NCBI GenBank assembly: GCA_948099385.1
Contig: CANUEZ040000117.1
Span: 3,024,001-3,088,000 of the forward strand
Reading direction: 5' to 3'
Source: Fasciola hepatica
Taxonomy: Eukaryota > Platyhelminthes > Trematoda > Plagiorchiida > Fasciolidae
Length of the DNA stretch: 64,000 bases
In this document: positions 11,131-22,760 of the stretch, piece by piece
How the letters are laid out: each line of letters begins with the position of its first letter
How positions within the stretch are numbered: the first letter of the stretch is position 1
Notes under the pieces: generated by a model
Database searches by the model: none
What the model was told of the DNA's origin: nothing
What the model saw: only the letters and a program-made list of their open reading frames with translations
Translations under genes and position numbers: made by a program

Positions 11131-14100
11131 CACCTGGGCTAATAAACAGCATCTTTAATCTAGCAATGAGCCTGTTGTCAGCAGCAGTATGAGGAACATC
11201 AAGCCGTCAAACTCTCGGTTGACTGTACTTTCTTCACCGCGTAGTTCAACAAGAAATACGGGGTGTATAGACCCGGGCGATACCCAAATCTCTGGGACCA
11301 GCTGTTCACAGCTGCACTGCTAAGGTTCCGGCCGACAAATTCTGCGGAGTGTCAAACAAGGGAAAAACGGAAGAAGCTGATCATGGAGTCCTCCCCCTAT
11401 CGGTAGGAAGTCTGCAGCCTTTGCAAGACGGAGAAGCCGATAGTGGACCTAGACGAAGATGTTTAGTAGGTTCCTTGGGGAACCTGTGGAAGATGGATTC
11501 ACCTCCTGTGCGGAGCATTCCTTGACAAAGTCAATTGCCGCTGTGTGCACTGCAAGACCTGTTTGTGCAAACGCCGGAACACGTGAACTTACTCCAAGGT
11601 CCTCTTCAGAACCAGGCCACTGCGATTATTATCCTCGTACTTTGCTTTCCTAATTTTCAGGTATCACCGATGGAACATGAGTCTTCATTTACGTTCTCAA
11701 CTTTGGGATGAGTCACTGAGACTACCCCTTGAATAACCCGTTGTTGTTATAGTGCGAGTTGAGTCAAATGTTCCCTGAAGGGGATTGGTAAAGGCAAACG
11801 GTACGAAAATACACTTGGCCTAGTTCTTCTGCACAGACTGAGTCAGATGTAATTGAGAAGGCCGCCGCATTCAATTAGCTGAAGTGTTTCAGTTCAGGTT
11901 TTAGTAGTTTTCAAAAAGGGTAAACCACCTGCACGGGAAATGTTGCCTGGCTTTTGAGTAAATATTTACTGAGTAAGAACTCATGAATAACTAATGGCAT
12001 GGGTTTCCACTTTAGTCACTAGCGAAGTCTGTCACATACGTTGTACGTTATTGACCCTTTGCAGCCAACAGACCCACGAAAATGTGCTTGCGAGCTGAGG
12101 CACCTATAAATAGGTCTAGCATGTGAATGTCTGCTTCTCCTTAGAAGCACCCAAATCCGGTTACAAGAATACCCCTATCTATGGGCAATCGCCGAGGTTT
12201 ATTTTTCACAGGCTCAAACAGGCCTATATTTAGACACAATTGAGCTCCGAAGTACTTTCTTAGGTCCTGAACAAATGGGCTTATTCCAGAAGTTCCGAAG
12301 GACCTTTGGGTTACTCTCATCAGTCATCCACTGAGGTAGGCAACTGGTCAGGTAAAAGCTGTCCAGTCCCTCTGAAAGATCAGCAATTCAAGTCACTTCA
12401 GGCAATAATCTCATCCGCATATACCTTTTGTGTGTCTTGAATATGATAAGGCACGAGACATTGGTAGTTCAGCGGGCTATTTAGCTGACTTTTAATAATA
12501 ACATTCAGCAAAAAGAAATACATGGAAACGAATTCAACAATGAGCCACTTTAATCCAGGTTTCCCTCTTCAGCTTACGCAAACGGGTCAAAAGTAAACCA
12601 GATGGATTTCTCCAACATTTCCATTTGGCATTCATTGCACGCGCATCGACCTACAGCATTGGGCAAAACGGCTTCAGGAAACCTTTTTGCGGCATTGGAG
12701 GATGACACAAATTCTATGAAAATTACATATAGGCAAAACTTCCCCTGAGCAGAAGAAATCTCACGGTTCAAAAAATAAGAAACGTTCCATAATGATACGA
12801 CGACCGTCTACTTTTTAGTTGGTTCTGAACCACAGACAATGCGGCAACCACAACATATATTGAACATATTTACATCATTTGTGGACGTAATGGAGCATCA
12901 ACATAACCTATCTGAGATATACATTTCAAGCAATAAAAAACCAACGGCGCCAAAACAATCGCTTATTTTTATGCCACTGAAGGTTGTCCTTTAATTACCC
13001 ATGGAGACCAAATGCTGTAGCAGCAGATCAGCCTAGCGGGAGCAGACCGGTTGAGCCAAGTGAAAAGCCCGCTTTAGGCAAATTTTAAAGACCCCTTTAA
13101 AAACCCTTGCACTTTGAGCCATTTTTGTAGAATATTTGCGCGCTACCGGTGGTTGGGATCGACGAGTATTCCTCTGTTTGAGTTGTTGAAGAGTCATGGG
13201 ATAGCCCCTGCCTTGTCCGGACCCGCAGCTACGGGACATAGTGTAAGACATTACCCCCTGAGGCTGTTCGAACCTTGACAGTGCTCGTAGCCCTCTGAAG
13301 CATGCCAAAGAGAAGAACTAGAAAGTGGTAGCACTTTTTTGCAAATTTCGACCAGTAAAGCCAGAAATTAACGGCTACAAATTTGCCTTCTTAGTCAATC
13401 GGTGAAACTCAAAGGTGCAGCTCGCGCTATAGTTGGAGAATGAACCCTGAAATCTTGTAAATCTTCTTGTCGGTAAAAAATGTGAGCGTTTTAAATTTTT
13501 TTCATTAACGGGTTGAAAATGACAGAGTGCCGGATCCAAAATTCTTTCATACTTCACAGACACAGTCTTTTACGAAAGTGAGAAGAACAGGATAGTTTTA
13601 TCCCCCTACTCGCCAAGACAGCTGTTTCGTTTTCACCCAGAGCTTTCTTAAAAGCGATGCAAATTGAATCGAACTTTTAAGATAATCTTCCCCCCCCCCC
13701 ACATGGCAGCATTTTAATCCAGAAGTTCCAAACTGCTGGAATGCAAGACTTTGGATTATTGCCGTGAGGCCCGATGTGAAAGTTTGGCGCAATGAACAGG
13801 AGGCTACAAAGGCCCCAATCCTAAACTGGCCGTGGAGCACTGCGGTCTAGGGCGCAATTCACAGTGAACCATTACCTCCACCCATGGCCGCACGTATGTA
13901 ATGATGCGGTGGGACAGTGAATAACTACATTATGGACGCAGGCCTCACCAGGTAGTTTTGGAGCCCCAGCACCCACTATTCACATGGCCACCGACAGTAT
14001 TCCTAACAAAACACCTTTTCCCATGAAGACCTCCTATTATCCTCAGTAACCTCTCCTTCTTTCTTGCTCCATCCTTACGGCCCCTCTAGAAAAAGCCCAC

Positions 14101-15399
14101 CTATTCCCGGCTCATTTGTCTTGCGCTGCCTAATCGTCTCAGCATCCGGTGCAAGTCTCCACTGGATGTCAAGATCTCCTGATCGAACATGAGTCCTAAA
14201 CGTTTCATGGTTTTTGTAGAAATAAAGCACAGCTACCAATTTTCCTACTATCATGACCCGCTCGTTGGTCGTCGCCCCCTTTTGCAATTCATCTGCCCTT
14301 CTCGCGGTGGACTGAAAGCCCCGCGCAAGAGTAGTGCTCTCCGCAGCATTATTTAAATCCTTTTCCGTCTTAAACCAACCTCCCGCCACAAAAAGACTAA
14401 TGGTCATCCACAACTTCGACACCACCCCAGTCACCGACTCTTGGCCCACTGAGCAAACCCCATGAAAAATTGCTTCCGTTTTGTTGACTAACCTTTAGGA
14501 TTCACCAAAATAGACCACCTTACTGCTGGTGGTTTGGAATAGGTCAAGTAAAACTATCCTGGCAGGCAAAGAAGATTTTATGTGATTTACCCTTGCTGTG
14601 TCCCAGAAGGCCATAGTTCTAGGTTGAGTATATCGGCTCCGCCAAAGATACTTCTGACTTCAACCCTACTGTTGATACGTTTATTCGTACACCTGACCTG
14701 CAGTTTGAAGGTTAACTGATGGCAGATGAATTCGCTGCCCATAACATAAAATGATCATCGTCTACCGCTTCCCACAGAGTCTAGTAACTCGCCTAATGCG
14801 ATCGCGTGGGCCAATGGGTTCGACACTAACAACCGCCCGCCAGAGTTAAGATCAATCTAGACTTTACATTCATCCTAGTCCTCGAGAAAGCTTCTGCATC
14901 CCTACTGAACGACTACAAAGGCGGGGACTATAATGTTTTCAATCTCGTATATCAAATCAAGCCATCCGACTAGGGTCCAATATGCAAATGTCTCCCGTTC
15001 CACTACTTCAAAACGGGGCCAAATCAATCATCAGGTTTGCTGCAGACACTTGAACAAATTTTAGTTATTAATGAACACCCTGCAGTCGCCGGTTTTTTTT
15101 ACTCAAGCTTACATTGGCGCATCAAGAAGTATTTTGCTTCCATTGTCCACCTGGATCAGAAAATCGCCAGAGTGAGACAGAAATACATTAAGCTACGACA
15201 GCAGCGTCAACTACTTAGGAACTTTTCTACATTCCTTCGTCTTGGACACCCACCCAGAAAAATTCACCTGGCGGCGCGTTATCTGCAGCCGTAGCAATTT
15301 ACTTAGGCACCAGGTGGCACACACAGGGCCCAGGGCCTGAGCTCAAAAATCAGCCTCCTCCACAAACGCAGACCATCAAATTCGATAGTCCCAAAACCT
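11131..15399. other. Unassigned stretch
   Basis: No recognisable gene or transposon domain. Visible items are a run of 11 C at 13690-13700 and a zinc-finger-like relic at about 11410-11570 (see findings). There is a 124-codon minus-strand frame at 14075-14449, starting MGQESVTGVV, that I do not recognise. A plus-strand frame at 15037-15294, rich in R, K and Q, lies just before LINE A3 and could be its degraded linker. Confidence 0.5.
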
Positions 15400-16835
15400 C
15401 ACCTTGACGGGTAATTGACAATTTTTCCACATTCTTCACAACTCTCGTTACTCCTAATCCAGCCTGTACTAAGCTTGCCATCGCTATTACTTCGAATTCA
15501 TCACTAAGGTCTATCAAGGTTACCGTCAGGGATCCGACGACAGGTTTGCGCGATTTTAAACCGTCCCATTACCCAGGACCTGACGGCCTGCCATCAACGG
15601 TATTTGCTCTTGGTGGTTCGGATAATTCCATTCTACTATAAACTCATGCTTTCCGTCTTTCCAAAACAGAACCTTCCCTAATTGGTATGGGAAATCGTTT
15701 ACCATCCTTAGGCGTACCGACGGCGCAAAGCACTACAGCACCAACCACCGCCCGATAATTTATTGACCAGTGACCTTGAGGCTCTAGAAAAGGTCACCAA
15801 ACACTGCCTAATAGACTACTTTTAGGCTCACAAATGGGCCCAGAGAGGTAAAAGTTGCTGAAATGAAAACGCCTACTAGGTTGGTTTTACTCTTGCCCTG
15901 AAACTGTCGCGATGCTACCTGCACCAACTATCGGATGGTAAACTCCCACCCGGTGAACAGTGGGGTTATCTAAGTGTGCGCTGTTGGACAGCTTCTGTTC
16001 TCACTTTATGTAAATGACATTTTTATTGTCAGTACTGGTGGCGAAATCTTGTTTGCCGATAATTGGAAGGTGGTTTACGAATTCGATCGAAGAAAATCAA
16101 CTGTGGCTCTGAATAACATCAGGATTGGTACATGGTACTCATAATCCTGACTAGGCCACTGGGACACAAATGTAGTTTTCCCAAGCTAAACTGCTATATT
16201 TCCTTCGGCATGCTTATGGTGGGCGATGTTCCACTCCCGTACTTTCCAATAATACGAGACCACGAACGGAAATACCCCCGCACACTCATCCTATCTGAAA
16301 ATGCTCTGCATAAAGCCGCACAGGGAAGCAAGTCTATGGGCCTGACGCGAAGGAACTGTCTCCTCAATAACCGTGGATTAGTTAAACAAAACTCCCATTT
16401 ATCCCCCCAAAGAATGCCGAGAGCTCGCTTTCTCAAGCAAATACAGGTGTGTTATTATTTGTATCGAAATTTTTCAGTAAAGCTTTATTGAAAATTGCAT
16501 GGGGATCACCAAAACCCGAGCCACAGAGGAGGCTATGAACTTCTGCGGCCAGCACTTTTGAGTCTCAGAAGAATAATACCAGATATGGCCTTCCTACTCA
16601 ATCTACTTCACAAGAAAGCTCAAACCTCTGGCCTATTTTAATTTGGTACAAACGTACCATAACAGCCGAGCAACCGGGGACACACTAAAATGACCTCTGA
16701 ACCACGGGTATCCTAGAGACTGAATTTTTCCCCCTTAAGTGTGCAACTTTGTACAATAAACCAACGACGGAAGTTTGTTCCAGTGACCCAATCTAATGTG
16801 AATTTAGATTATACAAGGAGCTGACAGCCTAAAAA
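15400..16835 (+). pseudogene. LINE family A, copy A3: reverse transcriptase
   Basis: Frame-broken RT, collinear with copy A2 over its whole length with no large insertion. Blocks seen: FSTFFTTLV (about 15421), HYPGPDGLPSTVFALGG (about 15569-15619), LFADNWKVVYEF (16049 on, motif C with the second catalytic Asp changed to Asn), LMVGDVPLPYFP (about 16213), LLSLRRI (about 16558) and FFPLKCATLYNK (about 16729). A2 shows FALGG, FAEDMKIVYEF, LMIGGVSLPYSP, LWLRRIK and FFLLKYATLWNK at the same places. Many stops and frameshifts make this older than A2. No endonuclease is clear upstream, so it is 5' truncated or eroded. Confidence 0.85.
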
Positions 16836-17439
16836 TAGTGCATATTTCGAGTCCATACAGGACTACTGACATAGCCTGCAAGGAAGCTATTTGGTGATAA
16901 TCTGAAACAACGAAAACCATCGCGTTGTACCCCTTTATTCCTCAGGAAGTTGTCATGATGTCTTTGCCTCAGCATACACCCTCCAGTTCGCACTGCTATA
17001 AAGTTGACTCTCACCAAAGTGGTTAACGCCAGGGCTTCCAAAATAGTCCTTGAGTATAAATAATACCATCAGTTGCACCAGTTCTGATCATGAAACTATT
17101 TCAGCATTATTTTTCATTGTCTCAGTCCTAATTTTTCTTATCTAAGATATCCCACCTCTTAGGCGGCTAACCATTCCACTGAGTGATCTCACCCACTGGA
17201 ATCACTAACCTCTCCCTATCACGAGACTAGATTTTAGCCCCTACCAAATACCGATCATTCTTTAGCCCCGTACTACCGCGTCCCCCGACGACCAGTCACC
17301 ATTTGGCCTCAGATGCATAGCCCAGATTCATCAGCCGCGGATTGTCCCCATGAACTACCACAAATGGAAAGAACAGCAGACTGATCATACGAAAACTGAA
17401 AGCCATCGGACTTCTCCCTTGTCGGAAACGAGCTTGAAT

Positions 17440-18220
17440 TTGCTTTCTACACTGTTTTTCCCATAGCTCATGACCGCAACACCACTGAGAAAAACTAGCA
17501 TCCAGTCTGTGGCGGTCTTACAGCAAGGGGAAGAACAGCCGACCCCAGCGGCTGCGGACCCCTTGGGTTGGGCATAATGAATGGCGGGCTATGAAGAAAT
17601 GGGAAAAACACAATACTGGTTGAACATGTTCTCCCACTCCACTGAAAGGAAAAAATATCAAAATACCAGAAACACGTCTGGCTGCAAAGGTATTGGATTC
17701 ATGCTCTTCCTTGTCTTCAATAACGGATGAATTCCCCGTTACAGCCACAACCCGACCCTGCGTATTGGATGCCCTGAACAAAACATCGTATTGGCCGAGC
17801 CCTAGGTGCTGCCACCAGACCCTGAAAGGCACGAAAGCGCGCCGATGGAGTTTGCCGCTCATAAGCCGACTCCATTCCCTTCGGTTTACACTCTCTCAGG
17901 TTCCCTGTTCTGCCCCTGACCAGCTAGCTGATGTCAAACTGAGCAGCACATTCAAGCCTCAAAAGTTTGGCAAGTGATTTCGGCTGTCTACCAGTTTTCT
18001 CTGTACCACGAACCTACTATCACCAGAATCCATTTACACAAAAGAAAATTACGAAAGCGGCGGATTCGCAACTCGCCATCCATAACGAGTTCCTTCTCAA
18101 GTTAACACCGGATTTCTGCCTACACATAGTTTGCAGCCAGATATCAGCTTCAGACTACCCTGGATCCTGCGCATTTACATTTTTCCCTCTGAGAGCAACT
18201 GAAGCATGACATTGAGCATC
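17440..18220 (+). repeat. LINE A 3' region, copy following A3
   Basis: Aligns by eye with 60715 to about 61290 (plus) and with the reverse complement of about 46480-47120. Shared blocks include a CAGTCTGTGGCGG / GTCTGTAAAGG segment, TGGCGGGCTATG against GTGGGCTACG, ACCCGACCCTGC (17753), CAGGTTCCCTG (17898) and AGCTGATGTC (17927). One frame is open here over 94 codons (17693-17977), but the other copies are not open in that frame, so I treat it as non-coding. It begins about 600 bp after the A3 RT, in the same orientation. Confidence 0.65.
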
Positions 18221-20249
18221 CTACGCGGTGACCTCAGACGTCATCTTCCCAACATCTTCAACCCGCGAAATTTGGAAACCTGCTGTGCATTTTGAGTAAA
18301 GGATATAAACCGCCCCACCAGTGATTCTAGCCGCCATTCACCAGAGCAAAAGAACGCCCACAAAAGAAGGCTAATGATTTGGTAGTCACCGTATCCAACG
18401 GATTACTGGGGAAGCTTTACATGATGTATCATCCTAATCCTGCAATTTTTCCAAACAACAACAGTGTATCTACACCACTGCATGCCCAGGTACCTGACTA
18501 GCCATCGCCTTGTGGAAAACTTTGGTCCATCTATGATCAGCGTAAAATGATCTTTACCATGTAGCTATTTTCAACTAGGTTCACATGCAGTATCCAAGTT
18601 CAAAATACATTTTTGTGTTCTGTTGTCGTAAAACATAGCTAGAACCGCCTCCAGACGGCAGCTTTTCCCCTTTTGCGGACCGCAAGGCTCTGATGCAGTC
18701 CGTCGGACATCTTGAACTGATTCTTTTGTAGAGGCTCAGGACATACCGAGTTATACGGACACTAGCGCGCATCGCAGAGTATTGACTTCTGACATTCAAA
18801 GCAGATATAGTAGACCCTACCTTACCTTTACTTCTCACGGTGCACAAGGTCCGTCTCCAGGCTTTTACCGGGCTTGAAGGTATATCCTCTAATGGAGCAC
18901 TTGAAACTCCTGCGCTATTCATCAGATACCAAAACAAACTTGCCTCCATTGTCAATCTCTAATTCATTACCATTGTAAAATCGCCATCAATTTGTTATTG
19001 GACTTTGTTGGCTCCCATATGGTGCAAAAATTATCTTTTACTGCCCCAATTCAATTACTGCTAATGTACTTAGACCTCAACCCACAATTTGTGACTTGCA
19101 TACGCCATACTTATTTCCCCATAGGGCAACTTCCGCTTGCCTCAAATAGAGCCAAACTCACTTTCATTTGCTTTCGGTATATCGATATTGACGTTTTCTT
19201 TTGAATGCTGTGTTCACTCAACAAATGTTAGCCTCCTTCAACCGCTGTCCATATCATTCACCCATTCATGGCACCTCCGGAATTAAGCATGACCGACCTT
19301 TCCATCACATTTCTAATCATTCCCGAAATCACTCCTTACTTTCATAGGTTCAAAGTTGACTCGTTTGCCGGCACAGCTCGTATCGTTTCGCCTTGCAAAA
19401 AGCCCACCTCCTCTTGCAACATCACTTTGGGGTTATCTTTCGATCCACCTGAACTTCCCGTCGTTTCTACCAAACCCGGTGATTTTGTTTACCTTGATCA
19501 TGTCTCTCAGCGCTCCTCCAAACTATAATCAAGACATAGACTTCAGTTCTATTCTACGTACCTGTGTTAATGGTCATGAGGTACTAAAGTAATTCTATGG
19601 TACGAGGCTCAAGCCCAAATCTTCCCGGATCTTGTATTCATCTTCTTTTCTTTGGGGTGCAGGACTGAAAGAAAATGGACAATATCGGACGGCCGGTAAA
19701 CGCAAGAAAAAGAAGTCATTGATCAGAAAATGAAAAAGCACAAATATTTACTCACACAAGACTAATTTATATGCATGTATATAAAATTAGGTTTTTTTGG
19801 TTACTTCGGGGGAGGGAATAGAAATGAAAAACTGAGAAAAAGTTAGGGCCCAACAGTTTAAAAAAGGAATGGTATGTGATTTCTCTTCTATCTTTCTTTT
19901 ATCATTGCTTTATCTCTTTATGAATTATGGAATAATTTATTGGCCCTTTTCGAATTATTTTAGGCTTTTGCTGACTGATTCATTTTTGAAATTAAATTTT
20001 TACTGCTTTTTTCAGGACTCTCAAACAGGAAAGAAAAGAGGAAACAACCCGAAGTCATTACTGGTTAGGGGGGTAGATCAGTTTGTGAGTAGATCACGAC
20101 CTAACCCCAGTTGAAGATTCCAAAGAGCCTTAAAGTTTGCTCAGGACGATTCTCATATTATTTTTCACGGATGATTATTCTCCAAGAATGTAAACCTGCA
20201 GACGAAGAAATTTTAATGGATTAAATGTTCGGGGAGGGGAGAAAAAAGT
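18221..20249. other. Unassigned stretch, probably more LINE A 3' region
   Basis: Pyrimidine-rich up to about 19560, as expected if the 3' region of A3 continues, but I could not align it securely with the other copies and saw no ATT tail. The 124-codon minus frame at 18581-18955 has no recognisable domain. 19730-20010 is T-rich and AT-rich. Confidence 0.35.
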
Positions 20250-20719
20250 TTATCATTGTGCCAATGTAGGGTTTTTAGGCTTGGACATGTTAAAGATTGA
20301 TCCCCTAAATCTTCGAGGAATAAGTTTTGCAAGAGGAAAAGATCTCATTATAAGCGTCTTGCGTGTGAAGAATGGAGGTTTTCTCCAGTCAGATGAGCTA
20401 GGTAAGAGGCATATTCCTATAAATGCACCATCTTCGTTGCCCTTTTCGAAGCACGTTTGAGCAGGTCTTGATCCTCGATAGGACCAGTGTGTCACCTGAC
20501 AGTCGTGTTTTACCTCAGGACAGATGCGCGTTCCATAAAGGAAATGGAGGTCTGTTTTTGGTATGCAAGGTCTGGGAAGGAAACCGTATAGAGGATTCGG
20601 AGACCATAGATGCTGGCTTTCCGTCAGTGAGAAGAAGAAAGATCTTTACAAAGCCAAAATCCTAGTAATTTGTGTTGAACCACTTTTCGGATTTGAGCAG
20701 TGTTACTAATCCAGAAAGG

Positions 20720-21420
20720 ATGGTCAAAGTTCTTCAAAAGTGTCACCGAGACACTTTTTGTCACTGGTTGGCAGGCCCCATTGAGAAGACCAGAGTTTTG
20801 CTGCAACCATGGCCACTTGCTCCTCCTTTTGATTGGATTCCCACAAAGTCACACCGTCCGCATACTTTGCTGTTTTGGTGGAGACGACGACAGGTATGTC
20901 TTTATTGAAGATAAAAAAACGAGGAGCTTAATACTGACCCTTGAGACACTCCGACAAATACCGAGGATGAAGAGGAGTGAGACGACTTTATTCCAGCCGC
21001 AAAGGATTGACCGGTAAGAAAGTTGCTGATAACAGGATGCAGCTGCCCCAAAATACCGTGCCTTTTTAACTTTAGCTAGGGGAGGTCATGAGACAATCCA
21101 TCAAGGACCTTGGTAAAGTCAATGAAGATAGAACGAGATATCTGTCTATCATGAAACGCTTGTATCAGACTGACCTTCGCAATCAGCGTATTGGTAAAGT
21201 AACATCTGTGGGGTGAGAAACTGTGCTAGTAAGGGGTAAGCAGCCCATTGCCATTAAGATGATCTAAAATGGCAGTTTTTAGAAGGCATTCAAAGAGCTT
21301 GCAGCTAATGTTGGTGAGGTTAATTGATCTGTAACTCCTCAGAAGATGGCGGCTTCTGTTTTTGAAAACAGGGGTCATTACTGCTTTCTTTTAAATATTG
21401 GGGGAAAACTCCGTGTCTAG
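20720..21420 (-). pseudogene. LINE C reverse transcriptase
   Basis: Minus-strand RT blocks: AVMTPVFKNRSRH and SYRSINLTNISCKLFE (about 21391-21290, RT finger region), IFIDFTKVLDGLSHDL (about 21140-21085, motif A with D retained), then VSQGSVLSSSFFIFNKDI (about 20970-20905, motif B region) and KYADGVTLW (about 20880, motif C where YADD has become YADG). The pieces are in several frames. The missing second catalytic Asp and the breaks show it is dead. Confidence 0.8.
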
Positions 21421-21892
21421 ACATTCACGAAAAATCAACGTATGAGGAACGGACATTACCTCGGCTATTTCCTCAAGAATGCAGGGGTTGTTTACGTCCG
21501 AATCCGTGGAACTATAAGGATCAGAAAAACAGCTTTTTGTACACATCACTGAAAGAAGTATTTTTATGTTTCGGTGGTAGGGGAGCTACGTAGTTTCGAA
21601 TCACTGGGTGCACAAACGTAAAAGAAGTGCTGAGAATGGAGCTGAAGTAAAACCTAAAGGCTTCTGCCACCTGCACTGGAGACTTCGGGGGAAACCTGTC
21701 TTAGAGCTGTAAGACAGTGGAAGAAAGCGAGACCTGCCGAGCACACCTGGGGTGTTGGCAAATAACGGACTTATTGTTTCGCGCTTTGGGGGAGACTCTT
21801 CTTGCTGGCTTCGAAGTTATTGCTTGATCCTAGATTGACACATGCTTCTGATTGCTATGAAGTTTTCTGCCTCAGTCTTTAGGTCTGCAGAC

Positions 21893-22760
21893 CTATGAAA
21901 TGCAAACAGTTGTACTCGTTTTCCTAGCAGCCGATGTATACCTCTGGGAAGTGAGCGCTTTTTCCACGGGTTTGAGAGTTCTTGGTACAAACAGATGGAC
22001 AGCATTACCAAGGTGCTGCTTGATCAGCCCATTGAATTCTTCGATCCCTAATTCACAGTCGAAGCTCTCAGACTGGGGCTGTATATAAGTCCTGATCCGC
22101 TGAAAGTCCAGATTTAAGAAGTCAAACATGGGCCATCCGGTGACAAAGTCAAATTTCAGTACCATGTTTTCACACTTTCTAAATGGAGAACGAGGAAGAA
22201 TAACTTCCATGAGGTGCCGCTCGGTAGTAATGTCGATATTCAAAAGAGGTGAATCTTATCCCAGCTTATATTTCGTGTTAAACGGGACTTGCTGTGTCCA
22301 GTTACATTCATCTTCCAGCCTGACAAGAGATTCCTCGGAATAGCTGCCTAAAGAGCGAAGTCTAAACTAGTTCGCCCCAACTGCAATAAAGTCACCTAGA
22401 TATAAAAGGTTCATAAAAGAGTTTTGGGACCTCGTTTCACTCACATGTTCTATGAGCTCATTGCTGGATTTAGCAATTTAAGCTGGAGATCTGTAAATTA
22501 TTCCTATTTCAAGAAATTCACCAGAAGGCAAGGTAATTCTGGCTCACATTCAGTCTATAAAAGGAAAGGGATCTAACTGTAAGCCCAGGGCTGAGGGCGA
22601 AAAGTACTGATTAAAAGGAAAAACCACCTGCTTGACATTCTTCTGAGTCCTTACTGGCCCATGTTTACTCACTGAAAGATGTTTCACCGTCACGGCCGTC
22701 CGACGGTAGCCATACCTCCGTGGTGGAAATACTGTGGGGTTTCTCATCGGCTGACAACTG
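21893..22760 (-). pseudogene. LINE C endonuclease C-terminus and linker
   Basis: Minus-strand pieces: RITLPSGEFLEIGI (about 22540-22500), the typical strand before the IYRSP block of LINE endonucleases, then LYLGDFIAVGAN (about 22410-22375), a decayed GDFN block. After a break, the frame 22243-21893 has VLKFDFVTG...FDFLNLDFQRIRTYI. This is the usual linker following the SDH block, where aromatic residues and ADFDGIR-like text precede the RT. Frames are broken between these pieces. Confidence 0.65.

Larger units (their letters stand above)
20250..22760 (-). mobile_element. LINE family C (antisense, decayed)
   Basis: A second APE-type LINE lineage on the minus strand. Reading down the minus strand: endonuclease relic (22760-22350), linker (22243-21893), RT (21420-20720) and a degraded C-terminal part ending near 20250. 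Its motifs differ clearly from those of families A and B. No target duplication or tail was identified. Confidence 0.75.

Noticed and set aside
14075..14449. 124-codon minus-strand ORF as a host gene
   Set aside because: No recognised motif, no splice-site or homology support; kept only as a note in the unassigned stretch.
17693..17977. 94-codon frame with a diverged relative near 60900-61135, first taken for a repeated host exon
   Set aside because: The relatives are not open in this frame, and the whole block aligns as LINE A 3' region with indels that break the frame.
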